The position numbers and the translations under genes are program-made. The notes under the pieces are model-generated. The model saw only the letters and a list, made by a program, of their open reading frames with translations, ran no database searches and was not told the origin of the DNA. A stretch of DNA of 64,000 nt from Endozoicomonas sp. 8E (GTDB taxonomy: Bacteria > Pseudomonadota > Gammaproteobacteria > Pseudomonadales > Endozoicomonadaceae), in the NCBI RefSeq assembly GCF_032883915.1, contig NZ_CP120717.1, positions 5,658,501 to 5,722,500 on the forward strand, given 5' to 3'. Below are positions 55,752 through 63,471 of this stretch, one piece after another; the stretch's first letter is position 1; each line of letters begins with the position of its first letter.

Positions 55752-56074
55752 TGCAATCTACTGGCTATATAACGATTCAAGCTTACACCTGATTCGGCTG
55801 CCTGGATAACTAACAAACGATGCGTTTCCGGAGTAATTCTTAACAATACTTTCCCGCTATAGTCTCTGGTTGAAAATGGCTGCGGTATCTCTTCATTTGC
55901 ATTGTTCATTTCAGCTACAGTTTCCAGAACTAAATTCTGGATTCCTGATAAAGCACCTACTTGCGTCTCTTCGAGCCAGCTCAAACTGGGAAATTCAGCA
56001 CACAAACCAATATATTCCTGATCCTCTTCAGACCAGGTTAACCGGTATGTATATCGATCAATTTTCCTATCCAT
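55745..56074 (-). CDS. hicB: HicB-family antitoxin
   Basis: 109 aa from the ATG at 56074 (GAGGTTGATAAAA upstream). Degenerate RNase-H-like HicB domain (DRYTYRLTWSEEDQEYIGLC, AEFPSLSWLEETQVGALSGI), then an RHH DNA-binding end (LLRITPETHRLLVIQAAESG, VSLNRYIASRLHK). It normally neutralises HicA; here the upstream hicA frame contains a nonsense codon, so the antitoxin appears to be maintained without a functional toxin. Overlaps the hicA frame by 8 bp. Confidence 0.85.
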   Translation of the reverse strand: MDRKIDRYTYRLTWSEEDQEYIGLCAEFPSLSWLEETQVGALSGIQNLVLETVAEMNNANEEIPQPFSTRDYSGKVLLRITPETHRLLVIQAAESGVSLNRYIASRLHK

Positions 56075-56321
56075 TTTTATCAACCTCTATACGTTCGATC
56101 GCCTGTAACACCTGCCTTACCTGATAAGGTTTAGCTTTGCCCTTGTTATTTTGAATATTCACTCTTGGGTCAACAACCCAAAGTGTTTTATACACCTTAT
56201 GACTTGATCCTGACTGTCTTGGTGCACCAAAGTATGAGTCACAGAATTTTCAAAGGTCTCTGAACTTCACGCCTTTGGGGTTGCTCCTCACCTGGGTGAG
56301 AATTTCAGTGATATTAGCCAT
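56067..56321 (-). pseudogene. hicA: hicA toxin gene with in-frame TGA
   Basis: The 84-codon frame from the ATG at 56321 reads MANITEILTQVRSNPKGVKF RDL, TGA (56252-56250), then KFCDSYFGAPRQSGSSHKVY and DPRVNIQNNKGKAKPYQVRQ to its end. Apart from the TGA it matches the HicA mRNA-interferase family, including the catalytic His in GSSHKVYK. It overlaps hicB, as in intact modules. A sequencing error or readthrough cannot be excluded from this sequence alone. Confidence 0.85.
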
Positions 56322-56382
56322 ACAAGAATAGTTGCACTATTTATACTACCTGCAAACTGTTAAACACTGCAGGGGCATTATC

Positions 56383-56508
56383 AGGCCCTGCGGGTCTGGG
56401 CGTGGGAGCCCATAGGTTTTCACATGTTGGAGAGTTCGGCTTTCCAGGGAAGAGGTATGTATTTCCAAACAGGGTGCGGGTATGAGTCAGAAATTTTTTT
56501 GGGTGTCC
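56383..56508. repeat. Long dispersed repeat ending in a GGGTGTCC arm, copy 2
   Basis: GGCCCTGCGGGTCTGGGCGT ... GGGAGCCCATAG ... GAGTTCGGCTTTCCAGGG ... AAATTTTTTTGGGTGTCC, paralogous to 52336-52455. It fills most of the gap between hicA and the GNAT gene. Confidence 0.65.
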
Positions 56509-56612
56509 AAATTTTCCCTTCTCCAGGTAATAACGAATGTTTTACTGGACGCAGCAATCTATCATTGCCTAACCTCTCCTGACCATCAAAAAAAGAAATC
56601 AGGATTATACCA

Positions 56613-57431
56613 ATGCCGCTTACCCTGTCTTCCGGCCAATACCGCCTGGTTGATAAAAATAACCGAACCGAAGTCGACCTTTGGCATCACTATGAAGAAC
56701 TGATATGCGACGACAATTTTGGCAGAACGCCATCAAATCCTTGGTACGAGCCAGAATGGGCTGATGAGGCAACAAAGAGCCAGTTTCTCAAAGATCATCT
56801 GGCTCATATCAGGCTTTATGGTTCGCATTTTCACAGATATTTCATTCTTCACGACTCTCAGATAGTCGGTACTTTTGCCGTTAAAAAGGACTCTTCAGCT
56901 GTAAGTTATCTTCCGGTCGAGTGTTTGTACGTCTTGCCAGAGTTTCGTCGCCAGGGGCTTGCGAATAAGGCTCTTAATGCAATTTACGAGCAGACCTGTG
57001 CCGCTGGTTTGGATGGTATAAAGCTCCAGACTGAATACCCGTGGAAACCGGCCATTAACTTTTACCTGCATAACCGTTACTGGCTTCTGCACTGGAATCC
57101 GAACCTGAACTTTGTAAGGTCAAGACAATTTCCAGATTATCAAGTTACCCATGCTGGCGAATGGCTAAATTTGTCCATTCAGAACAAAACACGTTATACC
57201 CCCCTCCTCTCTGCAAGAAACGATGGAGATACATTGCAATGGAAGGTTCACGAATATACCCGGGAAGTTTCAGAAAACCTTCTGGTTACGGCTGAAACAA
57301 CCTTTTCTCTGCACCTGGACGTTTTGGGCTGGCCCCTCAAAAGGTCAGGCCATCACAACCATTATTGCGGCGACTGCGGTGGCCCAGAAGCACTTGCAAC
57401 ACAGATCGAATGGTGGAGTGCGCCGATTTGA
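56613..57431 (+). CDS. GNAT-family N-acetyltransferase
   Basis: 272 aa. N-terminal extension (residues 1-75), a GNAT core at about 75-160 with the acetyl-CoA loop VECLYVLPEFRRQGLANKAL (R-R-Q-G-L-A), then a C-terminal domain of about 100 residues ending GGPEALATQIEWWSAPI. Substrate unknown. Not paired with an antitoxin, so probably not a TacT-type toxin. Its 3' end is copied at 54559-54654. Confidence 0.82.
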   Translation: MPLTLSSGQYRLVDKNNRTEVDLWHHYEELICDDNFGRTPSNPWYEPEWADEATKSQFLKDHLAHIRLYGSHFHRYFILHDSQIVGTFAVKKDSSAVSYLPVECLYVLPEFRRQGLANKALNAIYEQTCAAGLDGIKLQTEYPWKPAINFYLHNRYWLLHWNPNLNFVRSRQFPDYQVTHAGEWLNLSIQNKTRYTPLLSARNDGDTLQWKVHEYTREVSENLLVTAETTFSLHLDVLGWPLKRSGHHNHYCGDCGGPEALATQIEWWSAPI

Positions 57432-57494
57432 TGCATTTCTGCCGCACAGATCAGACACTTACCAAATTTCGCATAAAGTATCGCTCAAATGAAT

Positions 57495-57704
57495 TCAAGG
57501 AAATGGATTCAAGCATGGATTCAAGGGCACCCATATATAAATGTGGGTGTCCCAGATTATTCATATAAATGTGGGTGTCTTATTTCTTTATACTATACCG
57601 TAAGATGCAAAAGTGAAGGAAACCCTCGTTTTGGTATCAGGACTGAAAAATTGCTTTGAAAGCGGGGATTCAAGGACACCTAATATATAAATGTGGGTGT
57701 CCCT
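57495..57704. repeat. RAYT-type palindromes between GNAT and PIN genes
   Basis: Full hairpin GGGCACCC-ATATATAAATGT-GGGTGTCC (57525-57552), a right arm ATAAATGTGGGTGTCTT (about 57564-57581) and a second full hairpin (57674-57702). The unit is preceded by GGATTCAAG in each case. The last copy ends about 16 bp before the PIN gene's stop. Confidence 0.8.
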
Positions 57705-57719
57705 TTTTACGTCATCGGT

Positions 57720-58160
57720 TTATGGACTGGAAGACGCTATATCTACCCATGGGTTATATAGCTTTGCCTGGCTCATACGCATATCGTTTGTATTTCGAGT
57801 TACTACAGTACAGTCATGGACTAAGCCAGTGACAGCTATTAGCCCATCAATAACAGGCATGGGTGTACCCTTTTTTTCAGATTCAGAGTGAATTCTCCCC
57901 CAAGCCATTGCCACCCCAAGATCTACAGGTAATATTCTATGCTTGAAGCGCTCCATAAGATCAAACTCAAGCCAGGTCCGCAATTTATCTTGCCTTATCG
58001 GCTCCTGGCACTTTCCTATCCCCTTTTCTATTTCTCCCAAAGTCAAAACACTCAAATAAAGCTTGTTTTCCTCACAAGCATCCATCCATTCAATTACATG
58101 CTGATCAGGATTTTTTTTGAATGCTTCTGACAACACACAGGTATCGAGTAAATACTTCAC
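57720..58160 (-). CDS. PIN-domain toxin (VapC type)
   Basis: 146 aa. Acidic PIN residues present: YLLDTCVLSEA, LTLGEIEKGIG, PVIDGLIAVTGL and TRNTNDMRM. Overlaps the upstream Phd/YefM-type antitoxin by 4 bp (58157-58160), so the antitoxin is translated first and coupled. Probably an RNase. Confidence 0.9.
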   Translation of the reverse strand: MKYLLDTCVLSEAFKKNPDQHVIEWMDACEENKLYLSVLTLGEIEKGIGKCQEPIRQDKLRTWLEFDLMERFKHRILPVDLGVAMAWGRIHSESEKKGTPMPVIDGLIAVTGLVHDCTVVTRNTNDMRMSQAKLYNPWVDIASSSP

Positions 58161-58429
58161 AGATCTATATCCCTCGGGGTTTCTTTACTTCTGTCAAACG
58201 CTTCAACATCAGAATCCGAAAAGGGAGATGCTTTGAGAAAGTCACTCAGACTATTCTCTGGTGCACACATCTTTTGATAGTCTTCAAATGAGAGAACAAC
58301 AGCCGCTTTATGCCCGTGCCGGGTCACAAATTGTGGACCGTACTGACGAGCCCGATCCACAATATGACTAAACTTGCTTTTCGCCTCTTGTAACTGCCAT
58401 TGATTTTCCACTTTAACCTCCTGAATCAT
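58157..58429 (-). CDS. Phd/YefM-type antitoxin
   Basis: 90 aa from the ATG at 58429 (GAGGGTTTGTC upstream). Phd/YefM fold: WQLQEAKSKFSHIVDRARQY, GPQFVTRHGHKAAVVLSFED, YQKMC; then a disordered toxin-binding tail (SPFSDSDVEAFDRSKETPRD). Pairs with the PIN toxin downstream. Confidence 0.9.
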   Translation of the reverse strand: MIQEVKVENQWQLQEAKSKFSHIVDRARQYGPQFVTRHGHKAAVVLSFEDYQKMCAPENSLSDFLKASPFSDSDVEAFDRSKETPRDIDL

Positions 58430-58447
58430 GACAAACCCTCGATAAAA

Positions 58448-58462
58448 ACTAGTCTGACTAGT
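58448..58462 (-). promoter_or_regulatory. Probable antitoxin operator
   Basis: Two ACTAGT palindromes 3 bp apart (ACTAGT-CTG-ACTAGT), about 20 bp before the antitoxin ATG. Phd-family dimers bind short palindromes in pairs, so this is the likely autoregulatory site. Confidence 0.55.
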
Positions 58463-58646
58463 CATTTCTGTCAACCTCGGCAACTACGCCATCAACTCTA
58501 TAGACAGGCTGGAGATGCGATTGCCGAGAATATCTAACTTTATGCAGAGCACGTGAGAGGAAGTTAACAATAAGGCCCGTAGAAGGTGGTGAGGTATACC
58601 GGTTTTAGCATGAAGGTGAATATCCTGAGTTGATTCGTACTCTTCG

Positions 58647-59019
58647 AGGACATCCATATATTAGCGTAGGTGTCTCATTTCTTTCTGGGGATAACCCCTA
58701 AAACCCTTTAGAAACCACCCGCCACCACAGCCTTTAACCTGAGCTGAAGGCTATGAACACATCCTATCTCTCAACAGCCAGAAACCCTCACAGGATGAGG
58801 CCAACCGGCTGGCGCTTAACCTCCAGACCGGATTCAAGGCGGACTCAAGCGGACTCAAGGACACCCATATATAAATGTGGGTGCCCCAGTTTAACCTCTT
58901 TTCCACGTATAAATGTGGGTGTCCCAGATTACTCCAGATTATTGTTTCTTCCTCATATAAATATGGGTGTCCCGGATTATTGGGGATTCAAGGACAGCTA
59001 TATATAAATGTGGGTGTCC
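58647..59019. repeat. RAYT-type palindromes between two TA modules
   Basis: Degenerate full copy GGACATCC...AGGTGTCTC (58647-58672). Full copy GGACACCC-ATATATAAATGTGGGTGCCCC (58859-58886). Right arms near 58912 and 58956. Full copy GGACAGCTATATATAAATGTGGGTGTCCC (about 58991-59019). The unit GGACTCAAG.GGACTCAAGG is itself tandem. No gene is supported in 58430-59033. Confidence 0.8.
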
Positions 59020-59033
59020 CAGTTTATTACGAT

Positions 59034-59459
59034 CTAATTCGGAGCCTTGGCTCCAGGTAGTTTTTGTGCAGCTTTGTCAAAAGTGAAAGAGCCATTGAAT
59101 ACCTCTTTCTGCTTCTCAATCACGCTTCGACCTTTGCACACAATGAGCGCATCAGCAAAGCCCGCTTCCTTACCTTTTAGAGGCTTTGTGTTCTTAAAGT
59201 CACTCAGGGCTTTCCAAACAACCTGGCCGTCCTCAAAGTGAAGGTAGGCTTCCTGAAAAAGCTGCAAAACGGTCTCAATGATTTCAGATTTGGTAAGCTG
59301 GTATTTTTTGCCCTTCAGCGTCCAGACTGTCTCAACCAGAGCAGCATCAGTCACCAGAACCTTTTCCTCTCCCTGAATCAACCGAGTGGCCTGTGCTGAC
59401 TGCTTCTCATCGTCTTGCAGTAAGTACCGGAGTAGAATATTGGTATCAATGACTATCAC
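59034..59459 (-). CDS. PIN-domain toxin (VapC type)
   Basis: 141 aa. MIVIDTNILLRYLLQDDEKQ, Glu in LVETVWTLKGK, Asp in GFADALIVCKG and a final Asp in FTFDKAAQKL. Its start overlaps the last base of the antitoxin stop (59459). The stop is adjacent to a palindrome copy. Confidence 0.9.
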   Translation of the reverse strand: MIVIDTNILLRYLLQDDEKQSAQATRLIQGEEKVLVTDAALVETVWTLKGKKYQLTKSEIIETVLQLFQEAYLHFEDGQVVWKALSDFKNTKPLKGKEAGFADALIVCKGRSVIEKQKEVFNGSFTFDKAAQKLPGAKAPN

Positions 59460-59671
59460 TACAAAGCACTCTGAAGTGAATCGTCGTCTGAGATGTCCTG
59501 CTTGGCCTTGACGTGCTTCAGAAACCCTTTTGCTGCCCCTTTATGCTTCTTGATCAAGGTAATCCGACCATCGACGATAAAGCTGTCGATTTCATCTCCT
59601 GGCTGGATGCCAAGTTCCTTACACTGACGAGCAGGGATAGTGATTTGCCGTTTGGCACTGAGTTTAGGCAT
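59459..59671 (-). CDS. SpoVT/AbrB-type antitoxin (VapB)
   Basis: 70 aa. Swapped-hairpin AbrB domain (AKRQITIPARQCKELGIQPG, DEIDSFIVDGRITLIKK), then a short tail that would cover the PIN active site (KQDISDDDSLQSAL). Coupled to the downstream toxin. Confidence 0.9.
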   Translation of the reverse strand: MPKLSAKRQITIPARQCKELGIQPGDEIDSFIVDGRITLIKKHKGAAKGFLKHVKAKQDISDDDSLQSAL

Positions 59672-59756
59672 AGCTTTATTTCTTTACATTTTTCGTTTAG
59701 TAAAGATAGTGCATCACTTTAATTATCGCAATATATAAAGCAAAGGCAGGGACTCA

Positions 59757-59924
59757 AGGACAACCATATATAAATGTGGGTGTCCTATTTATTGCTATAT
59801 ATAAAGCAAAGGCAGGGACTCAAGGACAACCATATATAAATGTGGGTGTCCTATTTATTGCTAGGGAAGGGGTATGTATTTCCAAACAGGGTGCGACTAC
59901 GAGTCAGAAATTTTGTGGGTGTCC
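59757..59924. repeat. Tandem RAYT-type palindromes plus long-repeat copy 3
   Basis: The 62-bp unit GCAAAGGCAGGGACTCAAGG followed by ACAACCATATATAAATGTGG and GTGTCCTATTTATTGC occurs twice in a row (about 59742-59803 and 59804-59865). It is followed by GGGAAGGGGTATGTATTTCC ... GTGGGTGTCC (59863-59924), a short form of the repeats at 52336 and 56383. Confidence 0.8.
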
Positions 59925-59990
59925 AAGATTATCCCGTGTCTGTCACACCCGTGGCCAGATACACAGGGTGATTGATATTAGCAGTCATCA

Positions 59991-60305
59991 TCAGCCGATT
60001 ACCTGGAGTAAACGTTGCAGACAGGCGACATCGAAATCTGAAGCCAGAGCCACAGTAAAGCCTCGGGGCGTTACAAGAGAGATGCCGGATTCCGGTGTTT
60101 GAACCTGATAGGTGTCATTATTATCTACTTTTACAGGAACCAGTGTTTGCTGCGGTTTCGGGGCAGATTGAAGGCGACGTTTATGGTAGCCGAATGTTTT
60201 GATTGGCAGCCCGTTGCGGCGGACATATTCAGCCTGGGACAGGCCACTGTTCTGCCAGGCTTCGATGTGGTCTTTCCAGTATTGCTGCTTTTGTTCTCTG
60301 GTCAT
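59991..60305 (-). CDS. IS66-type accessory protein TnpA, isolated remnant
   Basis: 104 aa from the ATG at 60305 (GGAGG 5 nt upstream). MTREQKQQYWKDHIEAWQNS, GLSQAEYVRRNGLPIKTFGY and HKRRLQ are typical of the IS66 TnpA-like HTH protein. Neither the IS66 tnpB nor the tnpC transposase follows, and palindromes flank it, so it is a stranded fragment of an IS66 element. Confidence 0.8.
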   Translation of the reverse strand: MTREQKQQYWKDHIEAWQNSGLSQAEYVRRNGLPIKTFGYHKRRLQSAPKPQQTLVPVKVDNNDTYQVQTPESGISLVTPRGFTVALASDFDVACLQRLLQVIG

Positions 60306-60392
60306 AGGAACCTCCAAGGTCAGGGAGGTTAAAGTATTCAGGAGGTTGTGCAGGGTTTGAAGGTGTTGTTGGCTAAACGCTTACGTTTCTTG

Positions 60393-60665
60393 TCAGACAT
60401 CCCGCAAAGCCCCTGACAAATACTTATGAATAATACTGGACACCAGTGTCTGGTATGGAATCCCTTCCCGCTGGGCCCGTGACTTAATCGCCATCAGGTC
60501 ATGTTGGGAAATGCGGATATTAATACGCTTATCCTTTTTAAACGTCTCACTGGCCATGGCTTCCAGCGTCGTCTTGCGCTCAGGGGTCATCACAGACTCA
60601 TACTCACCCTGTTCAAGGGCATTGAGCAACGTTTGCTCCTCGTTATCCAATGTCGTTTTTTTCAT
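60393..60665 (-). CDS. BrnA-like RHH antitoxin
   Basis: 90 aa. C-terminal RHH-like segment (KRINIRISQHDLMAIKSRAQ, REGIPYQTLVSSIIHKYLSG) after an acidic N-terminal part (LDNEEQTLLNALEQGEYESV), the layout of CopG/BrnA antitoxins. Overlaps the toxin gene by 4 bp (60662-60665). Confidence 0.82.
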   Translation of the reverse strand: MKKTTLDNEEQTLLNALEQGEYESVMTPERKTTLEAMASETFKKDKRINIRISQHDLMAIKSRAQREGIPYQTLVSSIIHKYLSGALRDV

Positions 60666-60940
60666 GATCGATCTCCCAAATAGTCACGGGTAAATTTGCG
60701 GCTGGGAATCAGTGTTTTCAAAAAGATCTCCTGCTCACTTTCCACATAGGGCACCAGCCAGACGTAACCCTGTACATTCACCACAAAGATCCGCTGATGC
60801 GGATACGCTTGCGGATTAGGATGGACGATGTCATCCAGTAGGCCACCATTCTCTATGTGGAAAATGACTTCCTCGAAAGACTGATCCCGTTCGCGGATCA
60901 GCTGCTGATTCTTCTGAGGGTTCCAGTTAAAGCGTTTCAT
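60662..60940 (-). CDS. BrnT-like toxin
   Basis: 92 aa. KRFNWNPQKNQQLIRERDQS, FEEVIFHIENGGLLDDIVHP, HQRIFVVNVQGYVWLVPYVE and FLKTLIPSRKFTRDYLGDRS follow the BrnT (DUF497/DUF4258-like) RNase pattern. The toxin gene precedes the antitoxin gene, as in brnTA operons. Confidence 0.8.
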   Translation of the reverse strand: MKRFNWNPQKNQQLIRERDQSFEEVIFHIENGGLLDDIVHPNPQAYPHQRIFVVNVQGYVWLVPYVESEQEIFLKTLIPSRKFTRDYLGDRS

Positions 60941-61024
60941 GAGAGAAGTATAGCGAATGTGTGCCTTTTGTCATCAAATAAAGCAGGCAATAGTGATTCA
61001 ATAGTTCGGCTTTCTGGGGGATTC

Positions 61025-61359
61025 AAGGATGGGGGATTCAAGAACACTCATATATAAATGTGGGTGTCTTAAATTACTCAATTTAGAAACCCACAAATAA
61101 ATGTGGGTGTCTCAGATTATTCGCTTGATGAGAAACCCACAAATAAATGTGGGTGTCCCAGATTATTTCAGGACAAGCGGACCCAAGGACACCCATATAT
61201 AAATGTGGGTGTCCTATTTATTTCATTCGATAAAGCAAACGGACTCAAGGACACCCATATATAAATGTGGGTGTCCTATTTATTCTGGGTGTCCTATTTA
61301 TTTCATTCGATAAAGCAAACGGACTCAAGGACACCCATATATAAATGTGGGTGTCCTAT
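61025..61359. repeat. Densest block of RAYT-type palindromes
   Basis: Six copies: about 61037-61064 (diverged), right arms with ACAAATAAATGTGGGTGTC near 61090 and 61138, and three full hairpins GGACACCC-ATATATAAATGT-GGGTGTCC at 61187-61214, 61249-61276 and 61329-61356. Units starting TAAAGCAAACGGACTCAAGG are tandem (80-bp period for the last two). The last copy ends 4 bp before the stop codon of the Wzy-like gene. No gene lies in 60941-61359. Confidence 0.85.
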
Positions 61360-62982
61360 TTATTCTGGAAATAAATGTTTCATTTCATTCTCAACAATCT
61401 TTGCCTGTTCTATTTTACCAAGCGCTTTCAGAGCTACGATTCTATTAATGTATATCCCTTTTCTTGGCCACTTACTTAAAGCTTTTTCCGACCATGAAAT
61501 ATAATTAAATAAATTCATCCTATCATTGTCTTTCAACGCCTTATACAACATCAAATAGTTCACTTCACCTTCAAACTTTAGAGAAAGAGTCATCGGGTTC
61601 ACAACTTTCGATAGGACGGAAGGGTCTTTTTTCCCATTACGCTCATATTCATAGAATACATAGATCGTATACAAATTGCTCAACATAAAGACAGCTGAAA
61701 AGACTGGTAAAGGATATAATAACAGTTTTAATTTTTTGTTTATACAAAAGAAAACCCTTTCCACTTTAAAGTCGAAACAATAAATAAAGAATAAAAATAT
61801 AATTGCGTGAGTGATAGACAAATAAAACGGAAGCTCTGTTTGCGTGTGAAAAGCAATAGGAAAAAAAAGCCCCATTATGGCGAGGATCAAACTCCATTCT
61901 TTTCCTTTAAGCAGGTAAAATCCACCAATAACCAATACTAACAAAGCAATGATAGATAGAACACCTCCTTCTATCCCCCAATAAAGAAATTCATTATGAG
62001 GGTGAGAAAACACAGTCTTAAAAATAACTTCTTCGTTATAATTCTCTCTATTATCAGCAATAAACTCTCTATAGGAACGCTCAAAGTTTCCGTAACCGAA
62101 GCCTGTAAAGGGTTTTTCAAGAATCATATCAAAAGAAGCTGAGTATAAATTCAATCTATGTTCAATCCGCTGAAATGACTCAGCCGATCTTACTCCCTCT
62201 TTAATGTCCGCTAGTAGACCAGCTGTCACTCCAAGTGAGAGGGATAGAACTATCAGTCCTGTAAGTTTCCTACTCTTCATTATCAACAAAGGTATTGAAA
62301 GAATAAAAGCTAGTGAAGCTCCTATTAGGCCAGTTCTTGATTGAAGGACAAAAAGCACAAAGCTGGACATAAAAACGGTAATTAGCACCAACGCTCTTTT
62401 TATCGTTTCACCTCCCTGGCTGAATGACATTAGAATAATTGAAAGAGGTATTGAAGACGCTAAATAGCTTGCCAAAACATTGGGTTGCTGAAAGACTCCA
62501 CCCGGTCTTATTGAGTATTTGTAGCCGTAAAGTTGACTTTCAGGGATAGGCTTAACAATCTCGAAGAACACATAAAGGCACTGACACGTAGCTGATATTA
62601 GAATAAAGTAAAGAATGACGAGCTTATGCTTTCTATTAAGCTCTAATTGAACCAATGAAAAGTAGAAAAATAATAACGCAGCCATTGCAATAAGCCGGTT
62701 TGGAAGGCCACTGCTTTGTTTATAAAAAACTGGCACAACTAAGATTACAAGAGCAAAAGAAAATATAAGCAAAACCCTTGTATACTCTAATTTCTGCTTT
62801 CTAAAAACACAAACAATACCTAAGAAGCTAATCAGTGAGATAAAAATCCAAGCAAAACTGTTTTGAGGTAGGTACAAGTCACTTCCACCACCATTTGGAA
62901 GAACTAAGTGCATAAAGAGCAGGAAATGAAAGCCAAATAAAGTAACGGCTATATTTGATGTATTAGCTTTAAAGTAAGCCAT
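61360..62982 (-). CDS. O-antigen ligase / PglL-like polytopic membrane protein, copy 2
   Basis: 540 aa with about 12 hydrophobic segments. N-terminal LVLPNGGGSDLYLPQNSFAW resembles the PglL_A segment. RPGGVFQQPNVLASYLASSI and the periplasmic loop with FTGFGYGNFERSYREF and VFSHPHNEFLYWGIEGGVLS match the Wzy_C/PglL region, including the conserved His. The C-terminal soluble tail has TPR-like helices (WSEKALSKWPRKGIYINRIV). Lies 66 bp downstream of a pilin gene, so pilin O-glycosylation is the likely role (context inference). Confidence 0.85.
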   Translation of the reverse strand: MAYFKANTSNIAVTLFGFHFLLFMHLVLPNGGGSDLYLPQNSFAWIFISLISFLGIVCVFRKQKLEYTRVLLIFSFALVILVVPVFYKQSSGLPNRLIAMAALLFFYFSLVQLELNRKHKLVILYFILISATCQCLYVFFEIVKPIPESQLYGYKYSIRPGGVFQQPNVLASYLASSIPLSIILMSFSQGGETIKRALVLITVFMSSFVLFVLQSRTGLIGASLAFILSIPLLIMKSRKLTGLIVLSLSLGVTAGLLADIKEGVRSAESFQRIEHRLNLYSASFDMILEKPFTGFGYGNFERSYREFIADNRENYNEEVIFKTVFSHPHNEFLYWGIEGGVLSIIALLVLVIGGFYLLKGKEWSLILAIMGLFFPIAFHTQTELPFYLSITHAIIFLFFIYCFDFKVERVFFCINKKLKLLLYPLPVFSAVFMLSNLYTIYVFYEYERNGKKDPSVLSKVVNPMTLSLKFEGEVNYLMLYKALKDNDRMNLFNYISWSEKALSKWPRKGIYINRIVALKALGKIEQAKIVENEMKHLFPE

Positions 62983-63009
62983 GTAATTCTACAAAAAAGA
63001 TTAATTCAG

Positions 63010-63040
63010 AAAAAGCGAAAAGGGGGCGAAAGCCCCCTAG
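63010..63040 (-). terminator. Pilin terminator / attenuator
   Basis: Perfect AGGGGGC-TTTC-GCCCCCT hairpin on the minus strand followed by TTTTCGCTTTTT, between the pilin stop and the Wzy-like gene. Probably lets only part of the transcription continue into the ligase gene. Confidence 0.75.
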
Positions 63041-63048
63041 AGAAGAAA

Positions 63049-63471
63049 TCAGCAGAAGCCTTCAGTCGTGCAACCACCACTAACAGTCCAATCGACACGC
63101 CCACCCGAAACTGAGCCAGTCAGAATATAGTCTGTCGCAGAGGAAATATTATTGACACCATTTGTTGGAGTCACAGTGATGGTAACGGAATTAGATGCAC
63201 CACCAATTAAAACTGAGTTTACTAATGACGTAGCATTACTAGTAGCTAGGATTTCTGTAGCTGCTAGCTGAGAGCAGTCAGCAGGACGCCCTGTTTGAGC
63301 ACACACTTCTACAGCTGTCTTGGAAGGTCCAGCAGCAGCAATTATTTCAGAGTATGCAGCACGTGCAGTGTAAGTTTGATAAGCAGGCAAAGCCACAGCC
63401 GCCAAAATCCCAATAATCGCCACAACGATCATCAATTCAATCAGCGTAAAACCACTTTGTTGTTTGTTCAT
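63049..63471 (-). CDS. Type IV pilin (PilA-like), copy 2
   Basis: 140 aa from the ATG at 63471 (CTAGGAATA upstream). Leader NKQQSG, cleavage before [20 protein letters not shown] with Glu5, then a helix and a Ser/Thr-rich C-terminal domain with two Cys near the end ([10 protein letters not shown]), the usual disulfide loop. Related to copy 1 only in the N-terminal helix. The Ser/Thr-rich head would suit O-glycosylation by the adjacent ligase. Confidence 0.93.
   Translation of the reverse strand: MNKQQSGFTLIELMIVVAIIGILAAVALPAYQTYTARAAYSEIIAAAGPSKTAVEVCAQTGRPADCSQLAATEILATSNATSLVNSVLIGGASNSVTITVTPTNGVNNISSATDYILTGSVSGGRVDWTVSGGCTTEGFC

Noticed and set aside
56067-56321. Selenocysteine at the hicA TGA
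   Set aside because: No SECIS-like hairpin is seen after the TGA and HicA proteins have no selenocysteine position; a nonsense mutation is simpler.
61025-61359. Possible CRISPR array or replication-origin iterons
   Set aside because: Units are palindromes with shared flanks and irregular period, scattered over 12 kb around a RAYT gene; no rep or cas gene.
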